From positions 1 through 5,938 of the forward strand of contig DDPM01000185.1 of NCBI GenBank assembly GCA_002342165.1: 5,938 bases of DNA. The letters are read 5' to 3'. The DNA is from Hylemonella sp. UBA2468 (lineage in GTDB: Bacteria > Pseudomonadota > Gammaproteobacteria > Burkholderiales > Burkholderiaceae_C). Positions 1-5,542 of this stretch are shown here, piece by piece (position 1 is the stretch's first letter; each line of letters starts with the position of its first letter). The position numbers and the translations under genes are program-made. The notes beneath the pieces were generated by a model that saw only the letters and a program-made list of their open reading frames with translations, had not been told where the DNA came from and searched no databases.

Positions 1-242
1 CCACCATGGCGGTGGACACGCATATTTTTAGGGTGGGCAACCGCACGGGCTTGGCCAAAGGCACCACGCCTTTGCAGGTGGAGCAGAAATTGCTCAAGCG
101 CGTACCCAAGCCCTACTTGCAACACGCCCACCACTGGCTGATCTTGCATGGCCGCTATGTCTGCACCGCGCGTCAACCCAAGTGCTGGGACTGCGCGGTG
201 GCCAGCTGCTGCAGCTTTAAACCTAAAGCCACCTTAAATTAG
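1..242 (+). CDS. nth: Endonuclease III, C-terminal part (5' end outside window)
   Basis: This is the C-terminal third of endonuclease III, the base-excision-repair glycosylase/AP lyase that removes oxidised pyrimidines from DNA. The reading frame is open to the left edge (first whole codon at 3-5), so the ATG at 6 is an internal methionine and not a start. The motif VDTHIFRV contains the conserved aspartate (codon 15-17), equivalent to catalytic Asp138 of E. coli Nth. Further on, HHWLILHGRY leads into the four-cysteine [4Fe-4S] loop with spacing C-x6-C-x2-C-x5-C (cysteine codons at 162, 183, 192 and 210). The catalytic lysine and the helix-hairpin-helix lie upstream of the window. One oddity is an extra cysteine directly before the fourth cluster ligand. 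The gene converges on cobC with one base between the stop codons and has no evident functional link to the B12 genes. MutY shares the fold and cluster but normally continues into a long C-terminal domain, which is absent here. Confidence 0.95.
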   Translation, partial: TMAVDTHIFRVGNRTGLAKGTTPLQVEQKLLKRVPKPYLQHAHHWLILHGRYVCTARQPKCWDCAVASCCSFKPKATLN

Positions 243-243
243 C

Positions 244-840
244 TTAAATTTTTAGCTGAAATTCAAATCCCTGAGCAAACTCAATGTCCAGGGCTTGGCC
301 ATAGGCCACAGACACAATGGGCCATTGCGCGGCAAGGCTGGGCTGGTGTATCCCTTGGGCCCATAGCGAAAGCGCCTTGATGACACCTGCATGGGTCACG
401 CAGGTCACCCGTCCATGCGGTACCCAAGGGCTGATGGCCTGCTGCACCCGCTGCATGAACTGCGCTACGCTTTCCACACCGCCAAAGGGGTGGTGGGCAA
501 AGTCGGCCAGCCAAGCGTCCCAATTGGCTTGGGGCACATCGTCCCACGGCACACCCTCAAAGCAGCCAAAGTTCATCTCCATCAGCCGGGGGTCTTGCAC
601 CAACTGCACATCGGGCCGCAGGTCTTTAATCGCTTGGGCCAACAAAGCGCAGCGTTGTAGCGGAGAAGTCAAGAGCACGCCTTGATAAGGCATGGCAGAT
701 GCAGCCCCCGATTCGACCCACTGCCGCGCGGTGTGCAAAACCTCATCTGCATCGACTGGCAAATCCAAAACCCCGTAGCAGATACCGGAGCTTATTTCCG
801 GTGCGGTGTGGCGCAGGGCCGTCACCTTAAAGCTTGGCAT
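244..840 (-). CDS. cobC: Alpha-ribazole phosphatase / adenosylcobalamin-phosphate phosphatase, histidine phosphatase family
   Basis: CobC removes the phosphate from alpha-ribazole-5'-phosphate or, in the later view of the pathway, from adenosylcobalamin-5'-phosphate. This is the final step of nucleotide-loop assembly. The 198-residue protein has the histidine phosphatase layout: LRHTAPE at 9-15 with the phospho-accepting His11, SPLQR at 59-63 giving the second arginine, an acidic E-x-x-FG-x-FEG segment at 88-96, and the second catalytic histidine in THAG at 149-152. The first motif reads RHT where many family members have RHG. The start at 840 is chosen because GAGGTG lies five bases upstream and the family homology begins here. 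An in-frame ATG at 867 overlaps the cobS stop as TAATG and would add nine cysteine-rich residues (MCCCARGVA), but it has no clear ribosome binding site. The gene is the last of the B12 block. Without its neighbours it could be called a generic phosphoglycerate-mutase-like phosphatase; the context makes CobC likely. Confidence 0.9.
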   Translation of the reverse strand: MPSFKVTALRHTAPEISSGICYGVLDLPVDADEVLHTARQWVESGAASAMPYQGVLLTSPLQRCALLAQAIKDLRPDVQLVQDPRLMEMNFGCFEGVPWDDVPQANWDAWLADFAHHPFGGVESVAQFMQRVQQAISPWVPHGRVTCVTHAGVIKALSLWAQGIHQPSLAAQWPIVSVAYGQALDIEFAQGFEFQLKI

Positions 841-845
841 GGCAA

Positions 846-851
846 CACCTC
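846..851 (-). promoter_or_regulatory. Ribosome binding site of cobC
   Basis: On the - strand this reads GAGGTG, followed by five bases (TTGCC) and the ATG at 840. It is the only good Shine-Dalgarno match I see in front of a gene in this block, and it decides the cobC start in favour of 840 over the upstream ATG at 867. Confidence 0.65.
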
Positions 852-866
852 GGGCGCAGCAGCACA

Positions 867-1667
867 TTAAGCGCAGCTGACCGCCACCCCCAAATAAAAC
901 GCCAACTCACACACTTGCTGGGTGGCGCCCAAACCGTCGCCAGTAAAGCCTTGAAGTTTTTGCGCGAGCTGCCGCCACATGAACCACCAAGCCACGGCAC
1001 TGGCCAGCACCGCCATCCACCAGGACACCTCGGGCAGAACCCAATGCACCAAACCAAAGGCCAGCAACACCCACACCAGTGCCAGAAACAGGTTGCCCCA
1101 GGTGATTTGGTCGGCCAAGGGTTTGGATTTTGAAGCCGTGGCGTCGCCCACGTGCGGCAATAACCGGATGAGCAGCAGCGGAAACGCGCGTGAGCACACG
1201 TGCCCTAAAAACAGCGCCGCACAGGCCAAGGCCACGTCCAAGTCAGCCACCACCACCAACAGTGCCACCTTGCTCATCAGCACCAACACCAGCGCCAGCA
1301 CCCCAAAGGCGCCCACACGGGAGTCTTTCATGATGCTCAAAATATGTTCGCGTGACGTACCGCCACCCATGCCATCGGCCCAGTCGCTCAGGCCATCTTC
1401 ATGAAACCCGCCTGTCAACAGCACGGTGGCCACGGTGCTGAGCAAAGCGGCCACCACATCTGCCGCGGCGGTGTCGGGTAACAGCTCTGAAAGTAAGGCA
1501 AACGTACCCGCTGCCACCAGACCCACCAACCAGCCCACGCCCGGAAAATGGGCCGCACTGTCTCGCAGTTGCTGAACGCTATAGCCCACCCAGTCGCCCA
1601 AAGCGCCGTTAATGGGGATTCGGGTGAAAAACTGAACGGCGGTAAGAAAGTTCTTAATGAGATGCAT
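867..1667 (-). CDS. cobS: Adenosylcobinamide-GDP ribazoletransferase (cobalamin synthase)
   Basis: CobS is a membrane enzyme that joins adenosylcobinamide-GDP to alpha-ribazole (or alpha-ribazole phosphate), giving adenosylcobalamin (or its 5'-phosphate) and GMP. The 266-residue protein begins with the family's usual NFLTAVQFFTRIP block at 6-18. The acidic active-site signature GGFHEDGLSDWADGMGGG follows at 86-103, then MKDSRVG at 113-119 and the C-terminal GFTGDGLGATQQ at 240-251. Between these lie about six or seven hydrophobic segments, roughly at 41-62, 70-87, 119-141, 143-170, 192-211, 215-232 and 252-265. Length and motif order are normal for CobS. The ATG at 1667 was chosen because homology starts there; a TTG at 1706 would add 13 unconvincing residues. 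The start lies 14 bases inside the end of cobT, and no clear Shine-Dalgarno is present, so translation is probably coupled to cobT. Confidence 0.95.
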   Translation of the reverse strand: MHLIKNFLTAVQFFTRIPINGALGDWVGYSVQQLRDSAAHFPGVGWLVGLVAAGTFALLSELLPDTAAADVVAALLSTVATVLLTGGFHEDGLSDWADGMGGGTSREHILSIMKDSRVGAFGVLALVLVLMSKVALLVVVADLDVALACAALFLGHVCSRAFPLLLIRLLPHVGDATASKSKPLADQITWGNLFLALVWVLLAFGLVHWVLPEVSWWMAVLASAVAWWFMWRQLAQKLQGFTGDGLGATQQVCELAFYLGVAVSCA

Positions 1668-2787
1668 CGTCGAAAGGTAATTTTTCAGAAACGCCAGCAG
1701 AGTCAAAACTGGCCATATCGCTCAATATGCTGCAGGCCGACTGCAACAGCGGCCAAGCCAAGGCCGCGCCCGAGCCTTCGCCCAAACGCAAGTCCAACTG
1801 AAGCAACGCCTGCACTTGCAGAGTTTGCAGCATCAAGGCGTGGCCACGCTCTTGCGACAGGTGCGAAAACACGCAGTAGTCCAACACCCTGGGTTGCAGC
1901 GCATGCGCCACCAGCACCGCAGCGCTGGTAATAAAGCCATCCACCACCACCACGCGGCGCTGGGCTGCAGCCTCAAGACTCAGGCCCACCAAGGTGGCGA
2001 TTTCAAGGCCGCCCAAGGCGGCCAACACGTCCATAGGAGCTTGCGCCTGCGTATGGCGCTCCAGTACGTGCTTCAACACCTGGAGTTTGTGCGCAAGTCC
2101 TTGGGCATCCAAGCCAGTTCCGCAACCGGTGCAGCTCTCTATGTCTATGCCCGCCAGCTTAGACAGTAGCAATGCTGCAATGGAGGTGTTGCCTATGCCC
2201 ATTTCGCCCAGCAGCACCACATTGCCGGGCAGTTGGCGCAACAGTTGTTGGCCTTGTGCCACGGCAGCTTCGCATTGTGCAAGTGTCATGGCCGGACCTG
2301 AAGTGCTGTCGGCCGTGCCAGCCTCGGCCCCAGCGACCTTGCACACCTTCAAACTGACCTTCAAATCCGAGCGCTGGACAGCAGGCACGGAAGCGTCGTG
2401 CAAAAAGTGCCGGTTCACACCGCAGTCCGCCACCGTGAGGGCCAAACCATGCTGGCGGGCCAGCACGCTCACTGCGGCTCCACCGGCTAAAAAGTTGTTC
2501 ACCATTTGCCCGGTGACCTCGCTGGGGTAGGCCGACACGCCTTGGGCCGTTAAACCGTGCTCGGCTGCACACACCACCAGTTGCGGTTGGCTTAAAACGG
2601 GCTTATCGGTTTGCAAAATCAGCGCCAATTGAAGAGCCAAGGCCTCCAATCGTCCCAAAGCACCCAGGGGTTTGGTTTTGCGGTCCAACAGCCGCTGCAC
2701 GTGTTGGCGCTGCTGGGGGGTAGCAAGTTCGGGAATGGGGCTCAACATCGTGGGGGGGCAGCATGGATCAAAGGTGCGCTGAATCAT
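1654..2787 (-). CDS. cobT: Nicotinate-nucleotide:dimethylbenzimidazole phosphoribosyltransferase
   Basis: CobT transfers phosphoribose from nicotinate mononucleotide to a lower-ligand base such as 5,6-dimethylbenzimidazole, giving alpha-ribazole-5'-phosphate for CobS. Family blocks appear in order (numbering from 2787): KTKPLGALGRLE at 37-48, AAEHG at 74-78 (many members have AGDHG), SAYPSEVT at 85-92, GEMGIGNTS at 194-202, GTGLD at 223-227, VDGFITSAA at 282-290 and LGEGSGAAL at 335-343. Glu337 in the last block corresponds to the proposed general base Glu317 of Salmonella CobT. The 377-residue length is slightly long. The start is uncertain: ATG at 2787 stands one base after the btuD stop, in the same TGACATG arrangement seen before btuD, while ATG at 2748 gives 364 residues and fits the family's N-terminus as well. 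The open frame reaches further up to 2877, but that part overlaps btuD and looks non-coding. The 3' end overlaps cobS by 14 bases. Confidence 0.95.
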   Translation of the reverse strand: MIQRTFDPCCPPTMLSPIPELATPQQRQHVQRLLDRKTKPLGALGRLEALALQLALILQTDKPVLSQPQLVVCAAEHGLTAQGVSAYPSEVTGQMVNNFLAGGAAVSVLARQHGLALTVADCGVNRHFLHDASVPAVQRSDLKVSLKVCKVAGAEAGTADSTSGPAMTLAQCEAAVAQGQQLLRQLPGNVVLLGEMGIGNTSIAALLLSKLAGIDIESCTGCGTGLDAQGLAHKLQVLKHVLERHTQAQAPMDVLAALGGLEIATLVGLSLEAAAQRRVVVVDGFITSAAVLVAHALQPRVLDYCVFSHLSQERGHALMLQTLQVQALLQLDLRLGEGSGAALAWPLLQSACSILSDMASFDSAGVSEKLPFDDASH

Positions 2788-2788
2788 G

Positions 2789-3556
2789 TCACAGCTTAGG
2801 CAAGGCGACCCACTGCGCCCCCACTGGGCGGATGTCCAGACAGCCCTGAAACACCTGGTTGAGTTGCTGGTGCACATGGGTGTCTTGGCTGGAACCTTGA
2901 CAAACTGCCTTTCCCTGCTCCAACACCACCAAATGCTGGGCGTAAAGCGCCAGGTGGATGTCGTGCAGCACCGTGACCACAGTAATCCCCTGTGACACCA
3001 GTTGCTGCAGTGTTTGCAAGCATTGAACTTGGTGAGGTGGGTCTAGGTGGGCCAAGGGCTCGTCCATCAGCAGGACCTGTGCTTGCACCGCTAAGGCACG
3101 GGCCAACAACACACGCTGGCGCTCCCCGCCCGAAAGTTCACCCAATAGGATGTGACGCATGTGATCGACATGCATCTGCGCCATGGCAGTCTCTATGGCT
3201 TGCAGGTCTTGCGCGGAGTAATCCCCCCACCAGCCCAGGTGCGGCAGGCGGCCCAGCCCCACCACGTCGCAAACCCGAAGGTCAAGCCATAGCGCTTCCG
3301 TTTGCCCCATCCAAGCCAATTGCTTGGCGCGCTGAGCTGCTGAAACTTGGGAAATGTCTTGCCCCTGCAGCCACACCGAACCTTGCGTGGGCAACAAGCC
3401 CGCCATGGCTTTTAACAGCGTCGATTTGCCCGCCCCGTTGGGGCCTACCACACACGTCCATCGGCCCTTGGGGATAGCCACCGACACATCGTGCAGGACA
3501 GTGTGGGGACCTTGCCCCAGCTGCACCGTAAGCCCTTGTGTGTGCAAGATGTGCAT
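2789..3556 (-). CDS. btuD: Cobalamin ABC transporter, ATP-binding subunit
   Basis: This is the cytoplasmic ATPase of a type II (FecCD/BtuCD class) importer. It hydrolyses ATP to drive corrinoid passage through BtuC. The 255-residue protein carries all nucleotide-binding motifs: Walker A GPNGAGKST at 38-46, Q-loop glutamine at 85, signature LSGGERQR at 141-148, Walker B VLLMDEP at 161-167, the D-loop HLD at 170-172 and the switch histidine in VLHD at 196-199. Length is typical for the family. It begins one base after the btuC stop and ends one base before the likely cobT start, with the sequence TGACATG at both junctions. No Shine-Dalgarno is visible, so it probably depends on translation of btuC. 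On sequence alone the subunit could serve an iron-siderophore or heme importer (FecE, FhuC, HmuV). Assignment to B12 rests on its place between btuF/btuC and the cob genes. Confidence 0.9.
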   Translation of the reverse strand: MHILHTQGLTVQLGQGPHTVLHDVSVAIPKGRWTCVVGPNGAGKSTLLKAMAGLLPTQGSVWLQGQDISQVSAAQRAKQLAWMGQTEALWLDLRVCDVVGLGRLPHLGWWGDYSAQDLQAIETAMAQMHVDHMRHILLGELSGGERQRVLLARALAVQAQVLLMDEPLAHLDPPHQVQCLQTLQQLVSQGITVVTVLHDIHLALYAQHLVVLEQGKAVCQGSSQDTHVHQQLNQVFQGCLDIRPVGAQWVALPKL

Positions 3557-3557
3557 G

Positions 3558-4616
3558 TCAGCCCAAGGATGCGGGGCGGCGCATCAACCACAACAGATAG
3601 CCGCCGCCCAGAACCGCCGTCATGATGCCCACGGGCAGTTCTTGTGGGGCTATGAGGGCACGCGACAATACATCGGCCAACAGAAGCAACAGCCCCCCCA
3701 TGACTGCGGACAGCACCAACCAAGTCCTAGAAGCCATGGGTAACCAGCGTTGGACCATATGCGGCGCAGCCAAGCCCACAAAGGCAATCAAACCCGTTTG
3801 GGCCACGGCCGTGGCGGTGGCCAAAGACAGCAACAACAAGCAGGCAGCGCGCACGCGGCTTACAGGTACGCCCAAGCTTTGAGCTGCGTCTTGGCCTAAA
3901 TTCAAGGCATCCAATGGGCGGCCCAAGCACACCGCCAAGCTTAAGCACAATACCCACACCACGCCCATCAAGCCGCAGTCGGCCCAATCCAGGTAGGTGG
4001 TGCTGCCCCACATAAAAGACTGCATGCGCTGCAAGGCTTCGGGCTTGATGAGCATCAGCAAAGAGCTCAAAGCGCCCAGCACCACACCCACCACCACGCC
4101 AGCAAGCAACAAGCGCAGCGTGTGCTGCACTCCTCGCGCCAGCGCTACCGTGAGCAGCACAGCGCCCAGCGCCCCTATAAACGCAGCGCCCGTCATGCCC
4201 AGCTTGATAGGGACGCCACCCCATGTCAAAACCTCTCCAGCTGCTGATGAAAGGGTGGACCATGCCACCAAACTCCAAGCCACACCCAAGGCTGCGCCGG
4301 ACGCACTTCCCAGTAGGTAAGGGTCGGCCAAAGGGTTTCTGAACACCGCCTGAGCCAGGGCTCCCGACAAGCCCAACAAGGCTCCTGCCAACCAAGCTCC
4401 GAGGCCTCGGGGTAGGCGGATGTCTTGCACAATTTGCAGCGCCAAGGGGTCTGAGCCCATACTCCCAAAGTCCAGCCCCATGTCGGGCCCAACCCCCACG
4501 CTGAGCAGCAACCCCAACATGCTCAAAATCACCAAGGCACCCAAGGCCTTAACAAAGGACGGACTGGGCGCGTCGGTTGAGGCTTGGACAGGTGAAAGTT
4601 GGGGTGGCGCAGTCAT
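3558..4616 (-). CDS. btuC: Cobalamin ABC transporter, permease subunit (FecCD family)
   Basis: This is the inner-membrane permease; two copies form the channel that receives corrinoid from BtuF. The 352-residue protein is strongly hydrophobic, with about ten probable membrane segments after a proline-rich cytoplasmic N-terminus. FecCD hallmarks are RLPRGLGAWLAGA at 67-79, VFRNPLADPYLLG at 91-103, the cytoplasmic coupling region GQDAAQSLG at 241-249, GLIAFVGLAAPH at 275-286 and ELPVGI near the C-terminus at 326-331. The ATG at 4616 shares its A with the btuF stop (TGATG). A GTG directly before it at 4619 is also possible and would add one residue. No Shine-Dalgarno is visible, so coupling to btuF is likely. 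A run of seven G on the coding strand lies at 3693-3699. Siderophore permeases of the same family look alike; the B12 role is inferred from the surrounding genes. Confidence 0.9.
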   Translation of the reverse strand: MTAPPQLSPVQASTDAPSPSFVKALGALVILSMLGLLLSVGVGPDMGLDFGSMGSDPLALQIVQDIRLPRGLGAWLAGALLGLSGALAQAVFRNPLADPYLLGSASGAALGVAWSLVAWSTLSSAAGEVLTWGGVPIKLGMTGAAFIGALGAVLLTVALARGVQHTLRLLLAGVVVGVVLGALSSLLMLIKPEALQRMQSFMWGSTTYLDWADCGLMGVVWVLCLSLAVCLGRPLDALNLGQDAAQSLGVPVSRVRAACLLLLSLATATAVAQTGLIAFVGLAAPHMVQRWLPMASRTWLVLSAVMGGLLLLLADVLSRALIAPQELPVGIMTAVLGGGYLLWLMRRPASLG

Positions 4617-5536
4617 CACATGGCGGGTCCAGGCTTGGACAATGCTTGGGGATGGGGTTGTTTTTCGGTTTGCGGATGCGCCAAGATGCAGTTGGCCAAA
4701 AGATGTGCGGCTTGTCCCATTCTGGGGCCGGGCCGCTCCAGCACATCGGACTGCTGGGGGGTGAACCTGCAGACCCGCTGGGTTTGCAAGGCTTTGATGG
4801 ATGTCCAGCCCGCCCTTTTGGCAAGGCCCTCCGCATGCGCCTCATGAATCAGGATGAGGTCTGGGTTGGCGCGCACCACAAACTCGGGGTTGAGCTTGGG
4901 AAAAGCCCCCAGCGACGCTTGCACAATGTTGTCCGCTCCTAAGCGGCTGAGCAACTGCCCCATAAACGAGGCTGGGCCCGCCGCATAAGGCCCAGGGCTG
5001 ACTTCGTAATACACGCTTGGCTTGGGCTGCATGGGCCCCACGCGGTCTGCGGCGGCTTGAATATCGGCGTGCATGGCGGCAATCAGCAAGTCTGCGTTGC
5101 CAGAATTTAGGGCCTTTTGCAGCAAGCGCAACACCCGCTCCACATCGGCCATATTTTGGGTGTCAAAGGCCAACACGGGTATGCCCAAGCGTTGCAAAGG
5201 CTCTACCACCCGCGTTCCGATTGCCACCAAAACCACATCCGGCTTGAGCAACACCACGCGCTCCAACTGAGGGTCTAGGCCGCCGCCCAACTGGGGCAGT
5301 TGGCGCACTTGATCGGGGAAATTGGAGTAGCGGTCCACCCCCACCAAACGACCGCAAGCCCCTAAAGCACAGACCGACTCCGTAAGCGAAGGCAACAAGC
5401 TCACCACACGCTGCGGGGCTTGAGCCCACTGCACGGTCACACCACGGTCGTCTTGCACACTAATACCTTGTGCACTTGCAGCTGGAACCCATAACTGAGC
5501 AGCAAGTGCACAAGCTAAAAGCATGAAGGTCCGCAT
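4616..5536 (-). CDS. btuF: Cobalamin-binding periplasmic protein
   Basis: This is the soluble substrate-binding protein of the importer, a class III periplasmic binding protein with two lobes joined by a rigid helix. Residues 1-22 form a signal peptide with a hydrophobic core and a likely signal peptidase I site after ASA (22/23). A cysteine at 9 lies too near the N-terminus to be a lipobox. The mature part shows VVSLLPSLTE at 44-53, LVGVDRYSNFP at 64-74, LERVVLLKPDVVL at 91-103, AGPASFMGQLLSRLGADN at 186-203 and LERPGPRMGQAAHLL at 266-280, the usual BtuF order. Glu92 and Glu218 are candidates for the glutamates that salt-bridge to the permease; this is by rough alignment only. The 306 residues end in a proline-, glutamine- and histidine-containing tail of about 20 residues. 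The gene starts six bases after cobU. An iron-siderophore binder is the main alternative, and the context argues against it. Confidence 0.9.
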   Translation of the reverse strand: MRTFMLLACALAAQLWVPAASAQGISVQDDRGVTVQWAQAPQRVVSLLPSLTESVCALGACGRLVGVDRYSNFPDQVRQLPQLGGGLDPQLERVVLLKPDVVLVAIGTRVVEPLQRLGIPVLAFDTQNMADVERVLRLLQKALNSGNADLLIAAMHADIQAAADRVGPMQPKPSVYYEVSPGPYAAGPASFMGQLLSRLGADNIVQASLGAFPKLNPEFVVRANPDLILIHEAHAEGLAKRAGWTSIKALQTQRVCRFTPQQSDVLERPGPRMGQAAHLLANCILAHPQTEKQPHPQALSKPGPAM

Positions 5537-5542
5537 AGTGGC

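Noticed and set aside
237..263. Possible intrinsic terminator between nth and cobC
   Set aside because: The inverted repeat is short, AT-rich and bulged, with only about four pairs on each side of the bulge and no GC-rich stem. It does not meet the usual pattern on either strand.
865..867. Upstream ATG start for cobC overlapping the cobS stop (TAATG)
   Set aside because: It would add MCCCARGVA, which has no family likeness, and no Shine-Dalgarno precedes it. The ATG at 840 has GAGGTG at good spacing. Coupled use of 867 cannot be fully excluded.
1668..1706. TTG start for cobS at 1706
   Set aside because: It is a weak start codon without a ribosome binding site, and it lies deeper inside cobT. 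CobS homology begins at the ATG at 1667.
1994..2530. Long open frame on the + strand opposite cobT
   Set aside because: It is antisense to a clearly conserved gene, has a low-complexity Ser/Ala/Pro-rich product with no recognisable motif, and has no convincing start signal. Similar shadow frames lie opposite cobS, btuD, btuC and btuF.
2788..2877. N-terminal extension of cobT inside btuD
   Set aside because: The extra codons overlap the 3' end of btuD in another frame, resemble no CobT sequence and are explained as chance open frame.
5502..5536. BtuF as a lipoprotein (LLAC at residues 6-9)
   Set aside because: The cysteine is too close to the N-terminus, leaving no hydrophobic core before it. 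A normal signal peptidase I site (ASA) follows at residue 22.
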